The notes under the pieces: generated by a model
Told to the model about the DNA's origin: nothing
The model's database searches: none
What the model saw: the letters and a program-made list of their open reading frames with translations, nothing else
Assembly (NCBI RefSeq): GCF_037975245.1
Contig: NC_092564.1
Location: 28,380,984 to 28,444,983 of the forward strand
Source of the DNA: Apostichopus japonicus
Taxonomy: Eukaryota; Echinodermata; Holothuroidea; Aspidochirotida; Stichopodidae
DNA: 64,000 nt
Direction of reading: 5' to 3'
Shown here: positions 24,000-32,905 of the stretch, piece after piece
Numbering within the stretch: position 1 is the stretch's first letter
Layout: every line of letters begins with the position of its first letter
Program-made: the position numbers and the translations under genes

Positions 24000-24133
24000 A
24001 CAAATAATGAATGGTTTCCATTCGTGGAATGTTCCATTCAACTCGGCTGCGCCTTGTTGAATGGAACAAATTCCATCTTTCAACGAATGAAATATTTGCA
24101 CTATCGCACGAATGGAAACCATTCATTATTTGT
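24000..24133. repeat. 134-bp inverted repeat with inner hairpin
   Basis: A perfect 27-bp arm (24000-24026) is complementary to 24107-24133; inside it a second perfect 12-bp hairpin (24031-24042 with 24056-24067, GTTCCATTCAAC). Many GAATGG/CCATTC motifs. It resembles a miniature foldback element. Confidence 0.9.
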
Positions 24134-24788
24134 TTATACAACACCTTCAAATTTGGATATAATTGGATGTAAAATGCACTCATGAAACAGATTGTTTTGA
24201 ACAGACAAGTTTCTCTGCTTTCTTACCATTGAAAAAAGTTGCTATCAAAAAAGTATAACACCCGGTTCTATTTCATAGAGTGCAATAGAGCGGATTTTGC
24301 ATGCAATCGACGAGCAATTGACCAATCAAATGGCCGGAATATAATTAGGTGTAATATAAACGTTAATATCCACGCTGGTGAGGATCTGGCTCAATTCATC
24401 AAACTGGCTAATTGTAGCACCTTTACTACTTTCTTTTGGCCTCGACCACGTTCTCTTACACAGATGTAAATCAAGTTTCATCGTTAAACAGAAGATTATA
24501 AAAGTCGCCAAATACATGCTCAATTATAAATTAATTAAAACATAAATTTAGAAATAAAAAGTAGCCCTGCAGGTTATATTCCGTCGTGACATTGCCGTTA
24601 TACTCCTAGTTTACTCACGCCACTATCAAGCAGACGATGGGAGGTGGTCACCGAGAGCTCCTTGGACTGCAGACTCTATGCGTTTAAGTATGCGGATTGC
24701 AAATACTCAACGCCAGCCTGCACGTGTGTAAGTAAAGCACAAGAACACTGGTGTGTGTGTTATAATATAAACTTTCATACCCATTCCC

Positions 24789-24844
<56 letters not shown>

Positions 24845-25066
24845 GACCTTCCTTACCGGTTTCGAACCTCTGGACATACAATCAGCGTCCATAGCCTAGT
24901 GGTTAGGGTGTCCGCGTACAGAGCGGAAGGCCCGTGGTTTGAATCCCGGTGGAGGCTGAAAGTTTTTTCACTGTACTTGATTTTCCAACTCATTACGATT
25001 TTCGTTTATATATATATATATACATATATATATGTATATATATATATATATATCTATATATATATA

Positions 25067-25114
<48 letters not shown>
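24845..25114 (+). mobile_element. tRNA-derived SINE, copy 2, flanked by TA repeats
   Basis: Head ACCGGTTTCGAACCTCTGG, then a tRNA-like body 24884-24957 with A box TAGCCTAGTGGTTAGG (24892-24907) and B box GGTTTGAATCC (24936-24946), an acceptor-like pairing GCGTCCA/TGGAGGC and a perfect anticodon stem TCCGC/GCGGA. The 7-nt loop is GTACAGA, with the expected T before the anticodon position. After CCAACTCATTACGATTT comes a TA tail (25006-25114). A second TA run (24793-24842) lies directly upstream. It is a SINE and not a tRNA gene: the T stem is degraded and a non-tRNA tail is shared with copy 1. Confidence 0.9.
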
Positions 25115-25115
<1 letters not shown>

Positions 25116-26940
25116 TGAGACGATGAGCATGTAGACATGACGTTATAGGCACGTAATCATGCAGAGGATGCATGGGGTGTACACACACTCTTTTCAACCT
25201 CACTCATGCATGGAACAGTCTATAGTTTTGAATACAATCTTGCGTTCAGGCCTGTCATTATATAGACCCAATCTAAAGTGTAAACATCATTACGAATGCA
25301 CCATTAGTGAGGTCTAAAAGTTTTTTTTCTGTTGGAGGATCTCTAGATCCCCCATTCATGGGATTCGGCTTCAACGATCCCAGAGCCACACCTATACTTC
25401 ATTTAATATCCACCCCTGGATCCATCCTAAACAGGTTGTTGTAACTAAAGCAGTACTACGATTCCCTTCAAGAGAAGAGAACATGTACAACATGCAGACT
25501 GCAAAGTGCAGGCTAATGAAACTACCTGGAATCAATCAATCAATAAATTATTAACTAAAGTAAACAACAATTCTTGCAACAAATATACACGGCAAAGAAG
25601 AAAAATACAACACAAATTGACTAGCTACTCGTTTCAGATTAAATAAAGTTCTAAAAATGAGGGCGTCACTTAAAAATTCAAATGTGGATTTGCTTAAAAG
25701 AAGGAGATAAACAGGGCCGTAAACAATCGGTTAATTAGCCGAAGATCATATCCTCTCGTCATATTAAACCACAACCCCAATACAAACCTAGCCTTACTAC
25801 TTTCTTAAGTAAGCAGTTATAACGTGTATCTTATCCATTTTGAACTTCAAGGGATATCAAGGGATTATAACGTATAATTCATAAGTCTGACTATTGCAGC
25901 ATTTCCCCGTTAGCCCGGCGGAGGGGACTTCCCATAGGTTGCATGCAACTATGTTCTTTCTCGCTGGTCCCCATTTATACATCTGTGTGAAGAGAGGCAA
26001 TGGAGATTAATAAGTGCTTTGCCCAAGGACACAACGTATTTTTGGCCTACAATCGATTGCATGCCCATTGCCTTTTGATGACAACCATGTAAATGAATAT
26101 TTGTTATCTTTTGGTTTTAATCTTGTTTTTCTTAAGAATCATGTACACAATTAATTCACTAGTTAAATGTAAGATATTAAAACATCCCATTCTTCAAGGA
26201 TGTATCTTCTGGAGGATAGTAGAATGATCACAAAGGAATCGTTTCAGTGTGTAAAATGCATATACTGAATGGTAAAAGTGGTATACTTACGTACTGTGAT
26301 ACTTGATAAATTCATAACATCATCTTTTAACGCTTAACTCATTATACAATTAAAGCCAAGACCATAATTTCGTGTCATCCACACAACCCACTTCCTTCTC
26401 TGTCTTTATTTTGCTACTCGGTTGTTTTGATATGGCAAAAAGGACTATCACATTTGTAAGTGTTGCCCCTTCGATTTGGGAGATCGCCGTTGTTAGTTAT
26501 AAAATGGCGCCCTCATTTTATACGAAAACGAACGACAATTTTATCATCTGAGATCTTAGACTTATCCATATCATTTGTCGTGCGAGCTCAAATCATTATT
26601 TATAGCCAGTCAATGTAATATATAATTCTCGTCGAATTCTTTACCATGTCTTGATAAAATGTTCTCTCCTTAGGAGAAACTCTCTCACTTGTGATACGAA
26701 TTGTCGGGAAACTGTGCATGTAAATAGTTTGTATGCAATAAATTTGCATAATGAGCGTTTTCTGTGTGCAACTTTCGAGGGATTTCGTTGCACTCGAACA
26801 TGCTGTTCACTATAATGTTGTTCTAGTGCATATTTAAACGATGAAAATGACTCAATTATTCTGCTTTTATGATATCAGCGGGCCAGATCAGTTTTCACGT
26901 TGGGTAACGCCAGACAGTGGAGTATAGTAGGGGTATACAC
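25115..26940. other. non-coding; one conserved repeat fragment near 26010-26060
   Basis: GCTTTGCCCAAGGACACAAC (26018-26037) is a block I know from interspersed repeats (SINE/LINE-derived) of other metazoans; family not assigned. Otherwise nothing recognised. Confidence 0.35.
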
Positions 26941-27405
26941 ATTTTGCGGCAGGGAGTTAAAAGCATCTCGAAATTTCGTTGTTGCAACTCAAACTGTAGA
27001 TGTTGTATTTCAAAATGTTGATGTTTTTTTTTCTCAAACTGTTCCGATGTTTTGTCTGAAGATTGCGATAGCGTTTTGTTTGTTGTTGTGATTTTGAGGT
27101 TTCAATTCGTAAATGTAGCTTTGTATCATAAAACGTCGACGTTGATGTATAAACGTTCGACTTTTTATCTCGAAATTTCGACGTTTCATTTGTAAGACTT
27201 TCATTCCATCTCAAAAATGTGACGTCTTATCATTAAATTGCGACGTCTAACATGTCTAAATTTCGACGTGTTTACTTCTAATTTGTTCATGTGTTTCTTG
27301 CCTAAAAACATATCGGAATTTGATCTCTACTTTGTGTGCGTTTTATATAAAAATTTAGACGTTTAGTATTCCGACAGTGTCGAATGTTTGACGTTTAACA
27401 CCAAA
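26941..27405. repeat. degenerate array of CGAAATTTCGACG-like motifs
   Basis: At irregular 20-40-base spacing there are variants of AAATTTCGACGTTT, ACGTCGACGTT and TTCGACTTTT. This looks like an old palindromic tandem array or MITE. Confidence 0.5.
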
Positions 27406-27568
27406 ATTGTACCTGTTTGTGAGGGAAATGCCCCTCCCTACAATGACACCAGGGCCATACAAGGCCGCTCCTTTCTGAAATACTGAATCCGTCCCTGTGT
27501 TTCGAAAAGTACAGTAGGATATCAGGCGCGTATCCAGGGGGGGCGTTGGGGGCGCGCGCCCCCCGGGT

Positions 27569-27689
27569 AAGGAAAAGAGGAGAGAAAAAAAAGAGAAGAA
27601 AAAGGGAAAAGGAGGGGGAAAAAGAAAAGGAGGAGAGGAAGGAAGGGAAAAGAAAAAGAAAAAGAGAGAAAAAGGAGAAAAGGAGGGAG
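27569..27689. repeat. 121-nt uninterrupted polypurine tract
   Basis: Only A and G for 121 bases on the + strand, directly after the GC-rich element end. Known property of such tracts: potential for triplex (H-) DNA. Confidence 0.97.
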
Positions 27690-28113
27690 TAGAAGATAGC
27701 CAAGACCTCGGGAAGAGAAAGAGGAACAGTCATAGTTAAAGCGCTGATCCCTATTATATACACAGTGTAGCCAGTGACAGATCAAGGATTACGGAGCGGG
27801 TGTGCGCCTCACCCTACCCCTTACACCGACAACTCCATTTTTGACGTTTCCATTTTTCCTCTCTCACTAATGTATCTATATAAATACTATATATGGTCTA
27901 TCATAACGCGTTTGTGTGTATGGACGCCTTAAACAATTGTACGATTGTGCTATATAGAACCAACTGTGGCTGGTCTTGAACTCGACCGAGTCGTCGGGGA
28001 ACATGACGCATTTCAGGAAGGGGGCGACCGCCCCCCCCCCCGAGCAAATTTTCTTTATGACATCGCTAGTAATTTCAAAATAGACAATGCTTAGATGCAA
28101 CTTACAAGGCCTG

Positions 28114-28208
28114 GGAAGTGTCATTTCCAGCGATCTGGGAGGCATTTTCGGCCAAAATTTTTATTGTACGCTTCGCGCCAACTCATGGTGGCGCTTCGCT
28201 TAGGTAGT
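28114..28208 (+). repeat. shared MITE module, copy M4
   Basis: Diverged copy starting GGAAGTGTCATTTCCAGC, with TGTACGCTTCGCGCCAACTC and TGGTGGCGCTTCGCTTAGG. Confidence 0.88.
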
Positions 28209-28358
28209 TTGCCTACCGGCTTCGCCCCTCCCTTGGCAATTACTCGCTACACGCCTGTTCGAATTTGTAAAGCAAAGAGCAGATATAACATCGTATCAGT
28301 GAGCATTGAAATGCATGTTCCACGATGAACAGCCTCAAAAACTGTCTATGTGTGTAGT

Positions 28359-28798
28359 CAAAGGCGTAGGAGCCCAATTGGATTTGGGGGCTGTAATGAC
28401 TTGCCCGAAAAAAAGCCAAGATTTTTCGCGCGCTTCGCGCGCGTTCAATATATCGATGCCAATATCATACAAGCAAGCATCGGTCATTACATTGCATGGC
28501 ATCGTGTACCTTACGGTCCGTGAAAGTTACACAGTATACCGCCGGATGCTAATGTAAACAACGAAATGTCTTATGTAGATGGAGAAAAAGCATACAGATC
28601 CATTTATCTCAAAACTCTCTTTTACAAAGGTAATGTCGGCCAAGCTTAGAACTTTATTTTAATTACCAAGAGATCATTTTTAAGCTATTCATTGCTATTT
28701 ATTTTTCTTTAAGTAGGTTCCCGAAGAAAATGGGAAAAAATTGGTTGCGGGGGGGGGGGGGGCTGCAGCCCCCGCCTCCTACGGGACCTACGCCTATG
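28359..28798. mobile_element. nested hAT-type MITE, 440 bp
   Basis: Termini CAAAGGCGTAGG and (inverted) CATAGGCGTAGG. The octamer TGTGTAGT flanks both ends perfectly (28351-28358 and 28799-28806). The interior has a TCGCGCGCTTCGCGCGCG palindromic block near 28426-28442 and a G14 tract near the right end. Confidence 0.93.
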
Positions 28799-29340
28799 TG
28801 TGTAGTGTTCGGTTTCGATATACCTGATATCGGAAATATCTGCTATTTTTCATTTCCTTCAACCAAGTTTTATAATAGCCATTATAAGAGGTTGCAATAT
28901 TTCTACACCAATAAATTAACTGTGTCTGAATTTTCAAAAAATTTCCTGACAAACATTCTTCATCATACTTTCCTCTACTCGTGCAATTTTGACCTGTCTG
29001 TTAGGGGTTGAAGGAGGTTTTTTTCTATATTGGTTGTCCATAGATTGAATTTTGTGCAACATTATGGGTATGTTTTCAAGTGATTTTATTTACGAGAAAT
29101 GTGAATTTTCAAATTCTCAACAAATAATGGGCTTAAAACCTTGAAAAGTGGGGCTTTCGGATATTGTGGGCCGTGACGTAGAATCACCTACAAAAGCAAT
29201 GATCCATATGACATGCAATGAGGTCGAACATGATGTGACTGGTGACAATCTTCAAAAAGGTTATGGATGGAAAAAATACTTTTGGGAAATACTTGGTTCT
29301 CAGGCAAAAGTGTACATCTGGTTGCTCATTTTCAAGCCCG

Positions 29341-29434
29341 AGAAGTGCCATTTCCGGTGATCTGGGGGGTATCAAAACCAGAAAATTTCTTGTACGCTCC
29401 GCTCCAACCGATGGTGGCGCTCCGCTTAGATAGT
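29341..29434 (+). repeat. shared MITE module, copy M5
   Basis: Starts AGAAGTGCCATTTCCGG and ends ATGGTGGCGCTCCGCTTAGA; near the right end of the 27523-29476 element. Confidence 0.9.
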
Positions 29435-29481
29435 AATTCGCGCCCCCCGGGTTAGAAAACCCTGGATACGCGCCTGGATAT

Positions 29482-30325
29482 ATCTGCTCAAAATCTACTC
29501 CTGGTTAAGAGATATAACAAGTATGGCTATATCGTGTGTTCGGTAATACTATATTGCGCCCTTGGCAACAAGTTTGTGCAAATCAATAGAAAAATAACAA
29601 TAATGGTAGAATACATCTCGTTTACTGAATTGTGTACATTATGTGGGGAACGGACGTGCGAAATGCCCCCATATATCACCATGGTGCTGCCAGTGGGGTG
29701 GAGTGGGGATGGGGTTACACTATCTTTCGGGTCACTCGGATATCGGCCTTTCATTTGAGGGGGTAAACCCGAAACTGACGTATAGATGTTCCGTCAAAAT
29801 GGATTTCGTATAGTGATTTGAATGTTTGTTCATCAAAGGGCACTTTTCCATTACAATTTTGTTTTGAAAATTTTCCACCAGTAGGGCACTTTTCTAACAG
29901 TTTGAAAAATGGACAAGGGTTACTTGTTACTGTCGGAATTGAACACTTCTAATTTATGAAAAGGAGCGTTTTTTTGCGGTGTTTCACAAAACTTTGTTCC
30001 CCTGTTCCCCCTCCCCATCTGCTCGGCGGCTATACGTCGCATTTGCTTTCGCCAAATTGATATGATGGTAAACTATACATGCGCGCAGGCTTCTGGCTGC
30101 ATGTGTGTCAGAATAAAGAGTGTTATGGCATTAAATAAACTTAATAAATTAAATAATAAATGACACACACAAGAGCAGCGATGCTGCCACTGCAAAAAAA
30201 ACGTTGATACACATCACCGAGCTCTCAATTTCGCGAATAACAAACTGTTATCTTTTGCATCGTGATAGTGCAGTGCGGCGAACAGATTATGGTGAGGTGC
30301 GGGAGAATACTGAATTGACGGTATG
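29482..30325. other. no gene seen
   Basis: Non-coding; two diverged copies of a GGGCACTTTTC block (29838, 29885). Nothing else recognised. Confidence 0.4.
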
Positions 30326-30454
30326 GGAATACTAATAATAATAATAATAACAATAATACTTCTAATAATAATAATACTTCTAATAATAATAATAATATTA
30401 AAAAATAATAATAATCAGCTATAATTTTTTGGTATATTTGTATATATATATATC

Positions 30455-30503
<49 letters not shown>

Positions 30504-30676
30504 TGTATGTATGTATGTATGTATGTATGTATGTATGTATGTATGTATGTATGTATGTATGTATGTATGTATGTATGTATGTATGTATGTATGTATGTAT
30601 GTATGTATGTATGTATGTATGTATGTATGTATGTATGTATGTATGTATGTATGTATGTATGTATGTATGTATGTAT
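30326..30676. repeat. AAT microsatellite followed by 50 perfect GTAT units
   Basis: AAT/AAC units from 30330 to about 30415; then a TA run; then GTAT repeated exactly 50 times (30477-30676) without an interruption. Such purity implies recent expansion or assembly smoothing. Confidence 0.97.
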
Positions 30677-30859
30677 ATAAATATATTTTGTATAAATTAT
30701 TTTATATAGTTTATTTATATATATTTATTTTTATTTCCGCGATAACGTGATTTGTCGGTTCAGCTCGTGTGTTTTTTTGGCTGCATACTCATTCTAGCTG
30801 GCACCGCCGTTCAGTTTGCGGCTTTGATAAGCCAATGAGGCTTCTTCGCGAGTTCCTGC

Positions 30860-31057
30860 TTGCAGGAGGATCTAATATACATGTGTAAAAGTAAGTTGGC
30901 CTGACGTTTCGATCCTAGCAGGATCTTCTTCAGAGGCTAAGATGTACCCCGCCCCCACTACAGCTTGAACCCATCTCATCCACCGTCTCTGCTCTGATAT
31001 CACCGTAAAGCAGCAGGTATTTTGTGTTAGTATCGACATCTTCCGAATCTCAAACAA
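30860..31057 (-). mobile_element. Penelope-like element terminal fragment
   Basis: The minus strand holds CTGAAGAAGATCC..GGATCGAAACGTC followed by GGCCAACTTAC. This block is a recurrent component of Penelope-like element termini in marine invertebrates, where hammerhead ribozyme motifs are known. No RT or GIY-YIG sequence remains beside it. It lies about 1 kb upstream of the Smad2/3 start codon. Confidence 0.6.
30896..30940 (-). ncRNA. hammerhead-ribozyme-like motif
   Basis: On the minus strand: stem I TTAGCCT/AGGCCAA (six of seven pairs), core CTGAAGA (fits CUGANGA), stem II GATCCT/AGGATC with a 3-nt loop, core GAAA, then CGTC. Stem III would be only the self-complementary ACGT, which can pair only between two copies, as described for dimeric hammerheads of Penelope-like elements. 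One extra A between the CTGAAGA core and stem II departs from the consensus, so activity is doubtful. Confidence 0.5.
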
Positions 31058-32079
31058 GTGCGAGTTTAAAACATATTTCGAGTCTAGGTTGTGGACTACG
31101 TAATGATTTCGACATTACAACCATGATCCATCCGCCCGAACATCATCATCCATACCATACAAGCAATGACCATTTTAGGCCACAGAAATTATATTTATGA
31201 AATGGTTTGGTATTTTTAAGAGTCGCTCATGCCTTCTAAGGACAAAAACGTTACTAAAATTAGATACCTGACAATGAGAATGACTGTGATTTCAGAGTCA
31301 AAGCAATCAAATAAAACTATATTTTTCCACATTTCCTTAATGGAAAAACAAATCATCCGATCAAGCAGCTAGAAACCAAATTAAAATGTAAAATATGTTT
31401 TTCTTTTTCATATTGAACATGGACTGTGTTGTTACCTTGAGCTATCTACTTAACAAAGCGCTCACAAAAATTTCTAGCTTTGGTGCGTAGTGCCTCGGTC
31501 TGTATGTCTGATCTGAGCTGTCCAAGAAAATCTCCCAACCAGACTTCATGTATACTATACTAGCCTAGTGTGTACACGGCACGCAAGGGACCTAGATTTA
31601 CAAGGGCACACAAGACTTCTGAGAGAGAATTTCGGGTCATCTCGCAGTACTTTGGAAGTGACACTTTTAGTATTGCACATCTTTCGTCATTTTCTTTCCA
31701 GGGTTATAAATATTTTAAACTTTGAAATGTAACGGAGTTTTCTAAGGTATTTGTTTTCGTCTGCTTTTCTTACAGCGAACTTTGACAGCGTTGCAGATTT
31801 CGGAGAAACCACACCAGGTCACTGACGTTATGATATAACGACTACTGTGTAGTGTGCACTAAACAATAACACTTCAGTGCTGGTTAGGCTAGCACAGAGC
31901 TGTGGTACTATACTACTAGTACTACTATTAGTACTAGGCCAGTTGCCTTAATCCAGAAACTGATACTAAGTAGCCTACACTATTGCTGTTATTCATATGT
32001 AACCAACGTATTATCGCTGAGAAGCTGCAAAACTGAAGGATTTTTGGTGTGCCCTCAAATCAATTCTGGGGAAGAAACA
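31058..32079 (+). promoter_or_regulatory. upstream and 5' UTR region of Smad2/3
   Basis: No TATA box or start site can be fixed. TTTTCTTACAG followed by CGAACTTTGAC (around 31767-31788) looks like a splice acceptor, so a 5' UTR exon may start there. The ATG at 32080 has A at -3. Confidence 0.35.
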
Positions 32080-32279
32080 ATGTCTATCATGAACCCATTT
32101 ACTCCACCAATTGTGAAACGTTTGTTAGGATGGAGAAAAGATGACAGCGACGATGATCGATATTCTGAAAAAGCTGTTAAAAGTTTAGTAAGGAGACTAA
32201 AAAAGACTGGTGGTATTGAAGAGCTAGAAAGGGCTATCTCCACCCAAAATAGTCAGACAAATTGTATAACTATACCAAG
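32080..32279 (+). CDS. Smad2/3: Smad2/3 coding exon 1 (N-terminal half of MH1)
   Basis: Encodes the start of an R-Smad that carries TGF-beta/activin/nodal signals to the nucleus. From Met1 (32080; a second in-frame ATG is at 32089) it reads [18 protein letters not shown], diagnostic of Smad2/3 rather than Smad1/5 or Smad4. An acidic stretch DDSDDD (21-26) follows, then [16 protein letters not shown], with RRLKK at the place of the KKLKK nuclear-import motif, then [11 protein letters not shown] and the first zinc ligand Cys62 in NCITIP. The exon ends after two bases of an Arg codon (AG, then GTGAGA donor), the same site and phase at which vertebrate Smad2 and Smad3 are split. The next certain exon is 28.5 kb away. 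MH1 binds DNA and the nuclear import machinery; the partner-binding and phosphorylated MH2 lies beyond the window. Confidence 0.96.
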
Positions 32280-32299
32280 GTGAGATTTATAGACTGTAC

Positions 32300-32716
32300 A
32301 GTGAACACAAATGCTCAATGGTTAGGCCTAGGCAAGTCTATACCCTACCGCCATGATAGCCCAGACCCGGAGAATCATATTACTTATTAGCTACATCCTG
32401 GCTTGCCCAACATGTAAAGTAGGTTTTGCCATAGGCCTAAGTTGGACCATAGTTTTCATTAATGCTAACAAGTGACTGAGCCTAGGCCTAGGCTTTACAT
32501 TAATACAACAACAGTAGGACATTCAAGACTTAGGCCTAGGCTAGAGGCCTACATGAAATTGGTATGTAGGACTAGTCTAGTGACCTAGGCCCTAGGCTAG
32601 CACCTATTATGGTACATTAGCATTTATGATACACTTTCTGAAATTGTATGATTTTATCATAGCAACGGTAAGTAGGTTAGTCCTAGGCCAAATTGCAAGT
32701 GTGTTAACAAGTCGCA
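32300..32716. other. intron 1 start, dense in AGGCCTAGG motifs
   Basis: At least ten TAGGCCTA/CCTAGGC-type palindromic motifs within about 400 bases, as in 2100-2700. Role unknown. Confidence 0.6.
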
Positions 32717-32905
32717 ATGTGTTTTTCAGATTTTAAGTCAAAAGATGATATAAATTGCAAAGCTAGGCCTATGAAAATTAAGCCTCTCTCAAAGGGTTGT
32801 GAATGGAATAACTTGTCAGAATGGGTTGTTAGTTCTGATTCTGTGCAGTCTTCTAAGAAAAACAATGATGCTTTTCTTACTAAGAGTGGTTTATTTTGGG
32901 GTTAA
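32717..32905 (+). CDS. candidate small exon or ORF inside Smad2/3 intron 1
   Basis: TGTGTTTTTCAG, a fair acceptor (AG at 32728-32729), opens a frame of about 58 codons ending in a stop at 32903-32905, with protein-like composition (CEWNNLSEWVVSSDSVQ, KKNNDAFLTKSGLFWG). AATAAAG occurs near 33112. In the frame dictated by Smad exon 1 (phase 2) the segment would stop at its second codon; in its own frame it needs a phase-1 donor. It could be a terminal exon of another transcript, an exapted transposon piece, or chance. I recognise no domain. Confidence 0.25.
   Translation: MCFSDFKSKDDINCKARPMKIKPLSKGCEWNNLSEWVVSSDSVQSSKKNNDAFLTKSGLFWG

Larger units (their letters stand above)
27523..29476. mobile_element. 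hAT-like element with 5-bp duplication, 1954 bp including nested DNA
   Basis: Termini CAGGCGCGTATCCAGG and (inverted) CAGGCGCGTATCCAGG. GATAT flanks both sides (27518-27522 and 29477-29481). It contains a pure polypurine tract, module copies M4 and M5, and a complete nested MITE (28359-28798). M5 lies about 42 bp from the right end, as in the other elements; M4 probably marks a further nested element whose ends I cannot fix. Confidence 0.85.

Noticed and set aside
24884-24957. Functional tRNA gene
   Set aside because: The cloverleaf is imperfect (acceptor mismatch, degraded T stem), and flanking non-tRNA sequence is shared with a second copy; it is a SINE.
27763-28257. Nested hAT-like element around module copy M4 (CAGTGTAGCCAG at left, CTCGCTACACGCCTG at right)
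   Set aside because: The ends are only partly complementary and the flanking octamers (TATATACA, TTCGAATT) do not match.
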